From an uncultured Clostridia bacterium (GTDB lineage: Bacteria > Bacillota > Clostridia > Christensenellales > UBA1242): DNA of 35,100 nucleotides. Below, piece by piece: positions 7,761 to 14,624 of the stretch. The DNA is taken from the NCBI GenBank assembly GCA_944345705.1, contig CALVML010000013.1:1-35100 (forward strand). Direction: 5' to 3'. A program made the position numbers and the translations under genes. The stretch's first letter is position 1. Each line of letters opens with the position of its first letter. The notes under the pieces are model-generated. The model was not told the origin of the DNA. It saw only the letters and a program-made list of their open reading frames with translations, and searched no databases.

Positions 7761-7793
7761 AAAAAGGATATTCGGTGCACGAATATCCTTTTA
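7761..7793. terminator. Bidirectional hairpin terminator upstream of the ATPase operon
   Basis: AAAAGGATATTCG (7762-7774) pairs with CGAATATCCTTTT (7780-7792) around the loop GTGCA. It has the form of a terminator, but no intact gene ends next to it on either strand, so its original partner may have been lost. Confidence 0.75.
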
Positions 7794-8283
7794 TTAAATT
7801 CTATCATATCTTTTTTTATATAAAAACTTTACATGCCAAAATTTCCAGAATTAATTCATTTTTAACACAATTCAGTTCAATCTGGATAGTGTTGGTGCCG
7901 CCAAATGTGAGCAATCCCAATCCATAGGGTTTGATTGCTCATTTTTATTTTATATATATTTAATATCTTGTGTATAACTGTATGCTTGCTTTTATGGCTT
8001 GTTTATATTAAAATAAATTTCACAATGGTCATCAAACAAAACAACACATATCAATGAGTTTTGTCTTGCGTTTTCAAGAGAATGCTAAAATATTTTTTGT
8101 TTCTAAACTACATTAAAGATTGCACTCTATAAAAATTGGGACAATATATCAAGTTTCAGACTTAAAAAATACAAGTAATTTGGATTTAATGGTGCATGTT
8201 TAGTAATGATTAATATTTGTAAAGTCTTTTCATTGAGTTTGATGAAGATATTCCTAAACTTACTTTAATTAGAAATATATAAT
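7794..8283. other. Gene-free stretch with one orphan terminator
   Basis: About 490 bases without a supportable gene. At 7908-7941 TGAGCAATC pairs with GATTGCTCA and is followed by ATTTTTATTTT, a plus-strand intrinsic terminator with no gene before it. The preceding bases (TGGTGCCGCCA near 7895-7903) recall a tRNA 3' end but do not form a T-arm. The rest is AT-rich and unstructured; it may be decayed coding DNA at an island edge. Confidence 0.6.
7908..7948 (+). terminator. Orphan intrinsic terminator
   Basis: Nine-base-pair stem 7908-7916 / 7933-7941 with a possible inner CCC/GGG pair, followed by a T-rich run. No intact upstream gene on the plus strand. Confidence 0.65.
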
Positions 8284-8293
8284 GGAGAATTAA

Positions 8294-8707
8294 ATGATGA
8301 TAGAAAAAATTTCAAGCATGGCAATTGTAATTGCAAAAAAGAAAGAGCGTTTAAAGGTTTTATTATTAAATAGTGAAGGAGAATGGGTATTTCCTAAAGG
8401 TCATGTTGAAACTGATGAAACAGAACTTCACGCTGCTATTAGAGAGCTTTGGGAAGAAAGCAATGTTGTGGTTAGCGAACAAGAATCTATTGGGCAAGTA
8501 GACGAATATAAATTCTATTTTAGTGGGGAAAATGCAGTTAAAGTCATAAAGGTTTTTGCTTTCATAATTAATGACGAAAGAAAAATTACTTACAACAAAA
8601 ATGAAAGTTTTATTGATGGAAAATGGGTTGAAGTAGATGATGCATTAAAAATGTTAAAACATGATGATGCAAAAAATGCTCTTAGAAAAACTTTTAAAAA
8701 ATTATAA
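8294..8707 (+). CDS. NUDIX hydrolase, Ap4A-hydrolase-like
   Basis: A 137-residue Nudix protein. The motif EGEWVFPKGHVETDETE continues into AAIRELWEESNV and fits Gx5Ex7REUxEE. The WVFPKGH form before the box is typical of the bis(5'-nucleosyl)-tetraphosphatase-like branch (diadenosine polyphosphates, mRNA cap-like ends or NTPs). GGAG lies 6 bases before the ATG at 8294; a second ATG follows immediately. It is a single gene on the plus strand in a degraded neighbourhood, with tail KNALRKTFKKL. The substrate cannot be read from sequence. Confidence 0.88.
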   Translation: MMIEKISSMAIVIAKKKERLKVLLLNSEGEWVFPKGHVETDETELHAAIRELWEESNVVVSEQESIGQVDEYKFYFSGENAVKVIKVFAFIINDERKITYNKNESFIDGKWVEVDDALKMLKHDDAKNALRKTFKKL

Positions 8708-8721
8708 TATAAGATATTTTT

Positions 8722-8808
8722 ATGAAAAAAATAGAAAAATTAAATGGAGTTAAAGTTCACTTTACGAAATGTTATCCGTTAAAAAGTATTGAGCGTAAAG
8801 TCTTTTAA
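8722..8808 (+). pseudogene. Possible 28-codon remnant (M16-peptidase-like start)
   Basis: A short frame begins MKKIEKLNGVKVHF and stops after 28 codons. The start resembles the first strand of M16-family (insulinase-like) peptidases, which often begin with a xNGVKVHF pattern. No continuation is seen. It could be a remnant or chance. Confidence 0.25.
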
Positions 8809-8961
8809 GTAAGCAATATTTTTATTCTTTATTAGTAATTCTTTACCTTTACTCTCAGCATATTTGCACTTTCTTTGTCTATAGAAAGTTGACATTTTTG
8901 TTAATCTTTTAGCTACTCTTTTGAACTAAGATTTCAAGGACTTTTTTAGGTTTTGTATATC

Positions 8962-9252
8962 TTAACATTCTGCTTCTTTTACCTTTGTCTCGCCAATAAT
9001 TGAGAAAAATTTAATTGCATCTTGTGTAGTGAAAAATCTTTTATTATACCCCTCTACAAAAAAGAAATTTTCTTCTAGTTTCTCACCCTGTCCAGCACCA
9101 TAATTTATATCGTCAACTGAATTAACTCTGGCTATTAGATATCCATTAGGAGTAAGAATTCTCTTGATTTCTCTCATTATATCTTTTGTTGTGATCTGGT
9201 CAAAGTAATGCAAGCTTAAATCAGCAATAATTAAATCAAAAGAATTGTTTTC
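8962..9252 (-). pseudogene. 3' fragment of a class I SAM methyltransferase
   Basis: The frame reads ENNSFDLIIADLSLHYF (motif IV/post-motif region), then EIKRILTPNGYLIARVNSVDD and a C-terminal end. This is the second half of a small class I methyltransferase. The N-terminal SAM-binding GxGxG part is absent: the frame is cut at 9252, where DNA of another gene begins, and an in-frame stop lies just upstream (9262-9264). No start codon with a ribosome site fits. The fragment is therefore the remains of a gene truncated by deletion or recombination. Confidence 0.75.
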
Positions 9253-9406
9253 AGTGATATATTAGATCGTCTTTTTTTGCCTGTTTATTCCATTGTTTAA
9301 TCGTTTTTCTGTAAAAAACCTTCCAATTTCTAAAAGGTCGGTTTTCTCGTGCCAGGGCTTTATTTGTACCAAAATGAGTGTCGCTTGTAAAAAATATCTC
9401 TTTCAT
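9251..9406 (-). pseudogene. 5' fragment of a calcineurin-like metallophosphoesterase
   Basis: From ATG 9404-9406 (AAGG upstream) the frame reads MKEIFFTSDTHFG, then RENRPF, KTIKQWN and KKDDLIYH before a TGA at 9251-9253. This is the first ~51 residues of a small metallophosphoesterase: DxH motif I (D9, H11) and the stretch just before the expected GD(F/V) motif. The conserved aspartate of motif II and everything after it are missing. The break joins directly to the methyltransferase fragment. Confidence 0.75.
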
Positions 9407-9476
9407 AACCTTATGATATCATATTATATCATTAAATGAAAGAGATTAATAAAAATTGTTTGTTAAGCGTTTTATT

Positions 9477-9980
9477 TTATACATACTCTTCTTTGGTGGA
9501 AAATTCTTGTAGACCAAGATGTTCTTTAGCAATGCGCAATGCCTCATTTACTTGACTTTCGCCAACCTCACCCCAATTAAGAAGCTCGATTGCTCGCTTA
9601 GGGGTTGTAAGAAGCCGATCGTATGTTTTACCCGTGTCTGGATCGGGTTGTCTTATTCCTATAGAGTCAATAATTGCGCTCATACGCATTTGAGCGTAAG
9701 GAGGCGAGCCATCTTCTTCATCAACTTGTTGATAACCTACGACAAGAGCCCCATCTTGTAAAGTTGTGTTTACCTCTTCTAAAAATTCTCTTTTCAATGT
9801 TTCTTCTCTGCTATTATCTTCTAGTTCAGGCTTTCCGCCAGCAAGTGAATACATTATTTTATCACCTACTTTTTCCACTTTTAAAAGCATTCTTCCATCT
9901 TTTGTAAATACAAGTCCATAGACCTGTGTAACCTTCATCCCTTCAGGTACATTACCGTTATGCCATGTAAAAATTGCCAT
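9477..9980 (-). CDS. NUDIX hydrolase
   Basis: A 167-residue Nudix protein. It has the box AGGKPELEDNSREETLKREF followed by LEEVNT; the first glutamate position is shifted by one residue compared with the strict pattern, and the REFLEE core is intact. The N-terminal KVTQVYGLVFTKDGRMLLKVEKVG is the usual first strand. AGGAG precedes the ATG. It is monocistronic, between the gene scar and the OapA-like gene. Base use is a little richer in GC than the defence genes to its left. Substrate unknown. Confidence 0.85.
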   Translation of the reverse strand: MAIFTWHNGNVPEGMKVTQVYGLVFTKDGRMLLKVEKVGDKIMYSLAGGKPELEDNSREETLKREFLEEVNTTLQDGALVVGYQQVDEEDGSPPYAQMRMSAIIDSIGIRQPDPDTGKTYDRLLTTPKRAIELLNWGEVGESQVNEALRIAKEHLGLQEFSTKEEYV

Positions 9981-10060
9981 AAGCTTTCTCCTAAAAATTT
10001 ATTGTGTTTTTATATTAAATTTCTATGGTGTAAATTTGATAATTATCTTTTTTCCACAAG

Positions 10061-10840
10061 TCAATTTTTTGTTTGGCTGGTATCATTTTTTGGTTCGGTT
10101 GAATGTATATTATTGTTTATTTCGTTTGAATAATCGTTGTCGTTTGTTTCGGTTGTGGCTGACGCTTCAATGTTTTCTTGCTCAAGATTTGAGGCAGGCA
10201 AAACAGCAGGTTCTTGCCCATCTTTTTCTTCAAAAGGCAAACTTGACTTAGGTTTGCCACTTTTCTTTTTTTGTGATTTATCTTTTTTGCTAAAATGAAA
10301 AATGCTCATAACCTTGCCCATGATTAAAACAATCTTATCGGCATGATTCATTGAATATCGTTTCATTAAAGCCTTGCCAGATATGAGAAGGGCTGCAATG
10401 ACAGCAGAAACAAGTGAAGCAATCACAATTCCTAAAAAATTTGACATGCTTTGAGTGATGAGTGCAGTTGTAACTGCAGCACCTGCCGCACCAGATAGAA
10501 TACTGCAAATATCACCGAGGATATCTGCGAATATGCTCGACACCCTATCGGCGTTCTTTTGCAATATAATTGCTTCCTTTGCTCCGCGGACCTTTCTAGA
10601 AGCCATAGCACGAAAATTTTTCTCGTCACAGGCAGTGATGGCAACTCCTATCATGTCTGTGATGATTGCGATAAATAAAAATACTACAATGACAACAATA
10701 GAGATAGCAATTCCTGCTCCCGAGAGCGCGATTTCACTTAATACGCCAAATGCCATAGAAAGAGTAAAGGATAGCACCAATACAATGAGTGGCCACCTAA
10801 AATATTTTTTAAATTTTGATTGTTTCTTTTTATTTTCCAT
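10061..10840 (-). CDS. oapA: OapA-like (CorB/DUF21-like) membrane protein next to OLE RNA
   Basis: A 259-residue integral membrane protein. Hydrophobic segments lie at ~15-37, ~41-62, ~110-130 and ~134-156. Between the second and third is the conserved loop IGVAITACDEKNFRAMASRK, then VRGAKEAI, NADRVSSIF and DILGDICSI. A basic and then acidic, low-complexity cytoplasmic tail fills residues ~180-259. From memory this loop pattern belongs to clostridial proteins annotated as CorB-like and to OapA, the membrane partner of OLE RNA. The large RNA gene directly upstream on the same strand supports this. ATG 10838-10840 is preferred because the hydrophobic core then follows a short basic N-terminus; an ATG at 10862 is possible. 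No good ribosome site is visible, and a TATAAT (10855-10850) close to the start suggests a very short leader. Confidence 0.6.
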   Translation of the reverse strand: MENKKKQSKFKKYFRWPLIVLVLSFTLSMAFGVLSEIALSGAGIAISIVVIVVFLFIAIITDMIGVAITACDEKNFRAMASRKVRGAKEAIILQKNADRVSSIFADILGDICSILSGAAGAAVTTALITQSMSNFLGIVIASLVSAVIAALLISGKALMKRYSMNHADKIVLIMGKVMSIFHFSKKDKSQKKKSGKPKSSLPFEEKDGQEPAVLPASNLEQENIEASATTETNDNDYSNEINNNIHSTEPKNDTSQTKN

Positions 10841-11007
10841 TTTAATTCTATTATATAATAACATGTTTCTTTATAGAAATCAAATTAAAAATAAAATGAT
10901 GGCAAAAAATGATAATAAAAAAATAAAATTTTAAAAATCTAAAAAGTTTAAAGTCATATTAAAATATTTAAATAAGTTTAATATATTTTACGCATAATAA
11001 ATATTAT

Positions 11008-11038
11008 AAAAAAAATAGAGCCTATAGGCTAGGCTCTA
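11008..11038 (-). terminator. Terminator of the large structured RNA
   Basis: TAGAGCCTA (11038-11030) pairs with TAGGCTCTA (11024-11016) around a 5-base loop and is followed by a run of eight T on the minus strand. Confidence 0.9.
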
Positions 11039-11588
11039 GGAAGACGACAAAGTCAGTAAACCTTGTGTCATAGGTTCGGTCGGATTTCCCAGCCACGCGC
11101 TCAATGTCACCATTTAAGCAGTTTCCTTTTAAGCATGACATAACACCGAATCGCCACTCAGAACACACTATAATCCTGTCTTTGCCTGCTAAGGCAACAG
11201 TCTAGAGATTTTCTCTGACACAGCCATCAGTAATTCACTTGTTTTGCAAGTGCAGTTTCACGAGCAGATATTCAACGTGCCCGTCGACAGTAGTTGAATA
11301 TGTTGGATACCCGATTCCCGTACACTCACTCAAAGTAGGCTACACTGCACACGACTTTTACCGCAATGCAGGTTCTTCTCTCAGGGAGTGCTTTCACACC
11401 CGACTGAGTCTCCGCGAAAATTGGGACGACTTCTGTATGCCGTTACAGCTCGCCCAAAAATCTTAACTTCCAGCACACGCCCCAGTTTGGGCAACCAAAG
11501 CCTGCACCAGAAACTTCATCGATATGCCCTTTGACGCTATTACTTCGCCGTCCTTAAAGCTGGCTATGACTAGAATACTGCATCTTCC
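11008..11588 (-). ncRNA. Large structured RNA, probably OLE RNA
   Basis: About 580 nt with clearly higher GC than its surroundings and no credible reading frame. A consensus promoter predicts the 5' end at about 11588 (GGAAGA). That end pairs with UCUUCC at 11044-11039, just before the terminator. Two further helices nest inside: GUCAUAG (11570-11564) with CUAUGAC (11073-11067), and CCAGC (11563-11559) with GCUGG (11093-11089). Local hairpins include 11236-11252 and a 9-bp stem 11268-11276/11293-11301. RNase P, tmRNA and intron hallmarks are absent. Size, isolation and the OapA-like gene immediately downstream point to OLE RNA, a membrane-bound RNA linked to alcohol, cold and Mg2+ stress in Firmicutes. 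The large structured RNA itself is well supported; the OLE name rests on context and is less sure. Confidence 0.7.
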
Positions 11589-11594
11589 ATATAT

Positions 11595-11623
11595 ATTATA
11601 CAATGAATTTGCTAAAAATGCAA
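11595..11623 (-). promoter_or_regulatory. Promoter of the large RNA
   Basis: TTGCAT (11623-11618), a 17-base spacer and TATAAT (11600-11595). The predicted start coincides with the first base that pairs with the RNA's 3' end. Confidence 0.85.
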
Positions 11624-11630
11624 CTGCTCT

Positions 11631-11668
11631 AAAAAAACTTGACTTTTGCTTTAGTCAAGTTTTTGTTT
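11631..11668. terminator. Terminator between the hypothetical gene and the RNA gene
   Basis: AAAAACTTGACT (11633-11644) pairs with AGTCAAGTTTTT (11653-11664), with A/T runs on both sides. It separates the 11691-12113 gene from the RNA promoter. Confidence 0.85.
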
Positions 11669-11690
11669 TTTACTAAAAAATTTTTTTCGC

Positions 11691-12113
11691 TTATATATTG
11701 CGTTCTGTTTGAATTGGCTCTTTATCAGTTTTCGCGGTTTTCTCTTTTGTTTCATTCATAACTAAATCTTCATTATCTAAAGATGCTAAATATATATCTT
11801 TCATATTCAATATTTCATTTTTTGCTACTTTCTTTTCAGCATAATTTGCTAGTTTATTTACATTGTGGTATACCCAGCCTTGTGGAGAAACCCAGTTAAT
11901 TTCATTTAAGCCGTTGATTCTCGCGTAATTTTTTTTGCAAAAAATTGTACCATAAGTAAGCACTTTCGAGTAAGCCTTGCTGTCGCACACAATGGTACAT
12001 CTGCCAACTATAAATCCCTTTTCGACTGGTAATTTTCGGTCATTTTTTAAATATTTCAATAGTTTATCAAGTGGAAATTCTCTTTTTGATGAAAATACAA
12101 TCATTTGACTCAT
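11691..12113 (-). CDS. Hypothetical protein, 140 residues
   Basis: I do not recognise this protein. It begins MSQMIVFSSKREFPLDKLLKYL, continues with a mixed strand/helix domain that is rich in aromatic residues and cysteine (GRCTIVCDSKAY, GTIFCKKNYARI, NWVSPQGWVYHNVN), and ends in a charged tail (KEKTAKTDKEPIQ). No signal peptide or membrane span. AAGGAG lies well placed before the ATG. It is the gene upstream of the large RNA on the same strand but is separated from it by a terminator and a promoter, so it is probably not part of that transcript. Confidence 0.7.
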   Translation of the reverse strand: MSQMIVFSSKREFPLDKLLKYLKNDRKLPVEKGFIVGRCTIVCDSKAYSKVLTYGTIFCKKNYARINGLNEINWVSPQGWVYHNVNKLANYAEKKVAKNEILNMKDIYLASLDNEDLVMNETKEKTAKTDKEPIQTERNI

Positions 12114-12285
12114 GGCAAACTCCTTATATAAAAATAATAAAATATTTTATTATCCATGTCAATAGCAATATTCAATAAAAATGTATTTTTTGCAACAGAT
12201 TTAGATTATTTGTATCAGGTGCGTGCTGATTTAATATTAGGTTGCATTTATTAACAAAAATAAATATAATTTTTATCTTTTTTGC

Positions 12286-12316
12286 TTGACAATTCCCCCC
12301 CCCGCCAAGTTATAAT
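12286..12316 (+). promoter_or_regulatory. Promoter with a C9 tract in its spacer
   Basis: TTGACA (12286-12291) and TATAAT (12311-12316) are both perfect but 19 bases apart. The spacer holds nine consecutive C (12295-12303). Loss of two C by slippage would give the optimal 17-base spacing. It drives the GDPD-like gene, leaving a leader of about 75 bases. Confidence 0.7.
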
Positions 12317-12396
12317 TGCACTGAGGGGGATAGAGCGTTTTATTTTGTCTAAAAATATGCGGAATTATTTCACATGGCAAAGCTCAAAATATATCT

Positions 12397-13335
12397 ATGA
12401 AAAAATTTTATATTATACTTTCACTTATAATTATTTTTATCGCAATTGAGATTATAAAATATTTTGTAAACTTTGTTGCCTTCTATTTCTTGTTTGCTTT
12501 TCAGATGGCAATTGCTATTGCTTGCATTGTTTTGCTTTGTCTTAAACCTAAACATAAAATCATCTTGTCAACAAGTTTTGTTCTTTCTTTGATATTTTTA
12601 ATTATGCCCATTTTGATAGGACTTGCGCGCATTGAGCCATTGCCCGTAACATTTAACTATGTCATCCATGCAGGTGGTGGCATGGACGGCACACCATATC
12701 TTAATAGTCAAGAAGGATTTTTGCAAAATGTTCAAAACAGTCAAAAATATATTGAAGTGGACTTTCTCTATACAAGCGATGATAAGATAGTCGCCTCGCA
12801 CCTATTTGAACATAATGATGGATTTAATTTGAAAAATCGACCAACTTATGATGAGTTTACGTCCTATAAACTTGAAGGAAAATATACTGGCATGACTTAT
12901 GAGTGGCTGTTAGATCAACTGGAAATATTTGAAGATGTCAATATAATATTTGATACTAAAGAAAGTGATTCGCTCTCGCTTTTACAAGATATGGTACAGA
13001 TTGCGACCGCAAGAAATTTTGATATATACTCAAGATTTATTATTCAAGTTTACAGCCTAGAAAATTACCATGACATGAAAGAGCACTTTGACTTTGATAG
13101 ATATTGGTATACAAACTATAAGACAGAATACTCTCCTATGGAAATTAAGAAAAATTTTGCTGACTATGATGATATTGATACCATTGTGCTTTGGACTTCT
13201 GATTGGTGGGTTGTCAATCAAACAGGCATTGATTTAGGCAAGGATATCGCTGTGCATACCGTGCATTCTCAGTCGGCAGTCAATTTTTTAGCAACACATG
13301 GAGTTGACTATATTTATGTTGACCAGTTAAAATAA
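12397..13335 (+). CDS. GDPD-like phosphodiesterase, membrane-anchored
   Basis: 312 residues. Three hydrophobic segments (~4-21, 23-48, 55-77) anchor a domain of the glycerophosphodiester phosphodiesterase/PLC-like TIM-barrel superfamily. Catalytic and metal residues are in place: H91 (HAGGGMDG, with Ala instead of the usual Arg), E120 and D122 (IEVDF), and H135 (VASH); the 29- and 15-residue gaps match the family. The domain would face outside and cleave a glycerophosphodiester such as deacylated phospholipid or teichoic-acid units. NIIFDTKE and VDYIYVD are barrel strands. The ATG at 12397 lacks a clear ribosome site, so expression may be low. The promoter contains a C9 tract that could make it phase-variable. 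A terminator follows at once. Confidence 0.75.
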   Translation: MKKFYIILSLIIIFIAIEIIKYFVNFVAFYFLFAFQMAIAIACIVLLCLKPKHKIILSTSFVLSLIFLIMPILIGLARIEPLPVTFNYVIHAGGGMDGTPYLNSQEGFLQNVQNSQKYIEVDFLYTSDDKIVASHLFEHNDGFNLKNRPTYDEFTSYKLEGKYTGMTYEWLLDQLEIFEDVNIIFDTKESDSLSLLQDMVQIATARNFDIYSRFIIQVYSLENYHDMKEHFDFDRYWYTNYKTEYSPMEIKKNFADYDDIDTIVLWTSDWWVVNQTGIDLGKDIAVHTVHSQSAVNFLATHGVDYIYVDQLK

Positions 13336-13366
13336 GATAGGCAAAAGATTATGCCTATCTTTTTTG
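13335..13366 (+). terminator. Terminator after the GDPD-like gene
   Basis: AGATAGGCA (13335-13343) pairs with TGCCTATCT (13352-13360), followed by a T-run. Confidence 0.85.
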
Positions 13367-13387
13367 CTTGAATGCAATCATGAAAAG

Positions 13388-13729
13388 TTAATTTAAAACC
13401 TTCACTTTAATAGCGACAACTTTACATTTTTCTTCCTTTTCTTTTGAATATATTTTACGATAAAGATTAAACGCCTCTTGCTTGCTTTGACCTTTGAAGC
13501 CTATTTCGTCAAGAGAAAGTCTGTCAAGCATATCATTAAATGACTCAAAATAGATTAAATCTTCTATTATAGCATAACAAATTTCAGTGTGGTCTGGCTC
13601 TTTTCTAAACTCGATTTTATCGCCTATTTTCATAGCTTGCCTTTTTTCGTCATTAAGCCTAAGTTCATATATCTTTTCGCCCAATCTTATTTTTTCAAAA
13701 TAAATCGGCATAAGCTTTAAAATATGCAT
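13388..13729 (-). CDS. ASCH/PUA-like domain protein
   Basis: A 113-residue single-domain protein of the ASCH superfamily, a beta-barrel related to PUA domains that binds RNA or modified nucleosides. It begins MHILKLMPIYFEKIRLGEKIYELRLNDEKRQ, then IGDKIEFRK, which is the family's typical first half (GEKxxELRxND, GDxIxF). Some members deaminate or hydrolyse N4-modified cytidine; whether this one is an enzyme is unknown. GAGGGGGA precedes the ATG. It is monocistronic and faces away from mscL, sharing a short intergenic region with the mscL promoter. Confidence 0.85.
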   Translation of the reverse strand: MHILKLMPIYFEKIRLGEKIYELRLNDEKRQAMKIGDKIEFRKEPDHTEICYAIIEDLIYFESFNDMLDRLSLDEIGFKGQSKQEAFNLYRKIYSKEKEEKCKVVAIKVKVLN

Positions 13730-13770
13730 GATTCCCCCTCTAATAAATTATTTTTTATTATATCATAAAC

Positions 13771-13799
13771 TTGTCAAAATGCAATGTCTATGCTATAAT
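13771..13799 (+). promoter_or_regulatory. mscL promoter
   Basis: TTGTCA (13771-13776), a 17-base spacer and TATAAT (13794-13799). The start lies about 100 bases upstream of the mscL start codon. Confidence 0.75.
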
Positions 13800-13899
13800 C
13801 TTTTTAGTACAAGAAATTTATTTGCAAATGATTTTTATTTTTGATTTCAAGGATAAGAATTATAAAAACCAAACAAATATTGTAAGCAAAGGAGAAAAG

Positions 13900-14499
13900 A
13901 TGAAAAAAATTAAACAATTTTTTATTGACTTTAAAAAGTTTATATCTCGTGGCAACGTCCTTGACCTTGCGGTTGCTCTCGTTGTAGGAACAGCCTTTAC
14001 TAAGATTGTATCTTCGCTTGTCAATGATTTAATCATGCCACTTATCTGCGCTATATTTGGAACGGCAACCGTCGACCAACTTTACTTTACTTTAAATGGC
14101 GCTCAAGTTTTCTATGGAAGATTTTTGCAAGCAGTAATTGATTTCCTACTTGTTGCTATAGTGCTATTCATTATTTTAAGAATAGTTATGAATGCAAGCA
14201 ATGCAGTTAGACGTTCAATTAGCGAAAAGCCTACAAAAGCAGAAAAGAAAATCTTGCAAGAGCAAGGCGTTAACATGAAAGATCATAAGGCTGTAATTAC
14301 AGCAACAAAAGAACTTCGCGAGAAAAACAAGGTTGTAGAAGAAGTAAAGCCTACCACTGAAGAACTTTTAAGCCAAATACTTCTAGAACTCAAAAAACAA
14401 AATGAGAGTATAGAAACAAAACAAGCCGAAGAACGCAAAGATGAAAATTTTAACAATAGTGTAATTGAAAAAACATCTTCTACTGAAGATAAAGATTAA
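13900..14499 (+). CDS. mscL: Large-conductance mechanosensitive channel MscL
   Basis: 199 residues. The N-terminal amphipathic helix (KQFFIDFKKFISRGNVLDLA) and TM1 with AVALVVGTAFTKIVSSLVND are diagnostic for MscL; TM2 lies at ~75-97. It forms a pentameric pore that opens when the membrane is stretched and releases solutes on osmotic downshift. It is longer than the usual ~130-150 residues: about 50 charged residues separate TM2 from the C-terminal bundle helix (TTEELLSQILLELKKQNE), and a ~25-residue acidic tail follows. The start at 13900 has GGAG 7 bases upstream; the longer frame from 13771 would begin inside the promoter. A hairpin terminator follows. Confidence 0.95.
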   Translation: MKKIKQFFIDFKKFISRGNVLDLAVALVVGTAFTKIVSSLVNDLIMPLICAIFGTATVDQLYFTLNGAQVFYGRFLQAVIDFLLVAIVLFIILRIVMNASNAVRRSISEKPTKAEKKILQEQGVNMKDHKAVITATKELREKNKVVEEVKPTTEELLSQILLELKKQNESIETKQAEERKDENFNNSVIEKTSSTEDKD

Positions 14500-14508
14500 A
14501 AGTCGCAA

Positions 14509-14540
14509 CTTAAAGGCTGCAATTTTGTAGCCTTTTATTA
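14509..14540 (+). terminator. Terminator after mscL
   Basis: AAAGGCT (14512-14518) with an inner GCAA pairs with TTGT-AGCCTTT (14525-14535), followed by TATTATAA; moderate T-run. Confidence 0.7.
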
Positions 14541-14624
14541 TAAGAAAGTATAGTCATAATTCATAAAAATCTATAATCTATTTTTCTTAAAAGCAAATTC
14601 TAAAAATTATTTAAAAGGAGTACT

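Noticed and set aside
7870-7905. Possible tRNA 3' remnant or attachment site (…GGTGCCGCCA)
   Set aside because: The T-loop-like TTCAATC is at the wrong distance from the CCA and no T-stem or acceptor stem forms.
8815-8960. Short minus-strand frame (~38 codons) beside the methyltransferase fragment
   Set aside because: No ribosome site, no family features; probably decayed DNA.
11239-11466. A 75-codon plus-strand reading frame inside the large RNA region
   Set aside because: It has no ribosome site, its composition is unlike a protein, and the opposite strand shows a full promoter, terminator and paired ends.
11008-11588. RNase P RNA, tmRNA or a group I/II intron as explanation of the large RNA
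   Set aside because: None of the conserved core signatures of these RNAs could be found on either strand.
12156-12254. 33-codon plus-strand frame between the hypothetical gene and the GDPD-like gene
   Set aside because: It lacks a ribosome site and I see no homology; probably chance.
13771-13899. N-terminal extension of MscL
   Set aside because: The first codons lie within the promoter, and MscL normally starts at the MKKIKQF residue.
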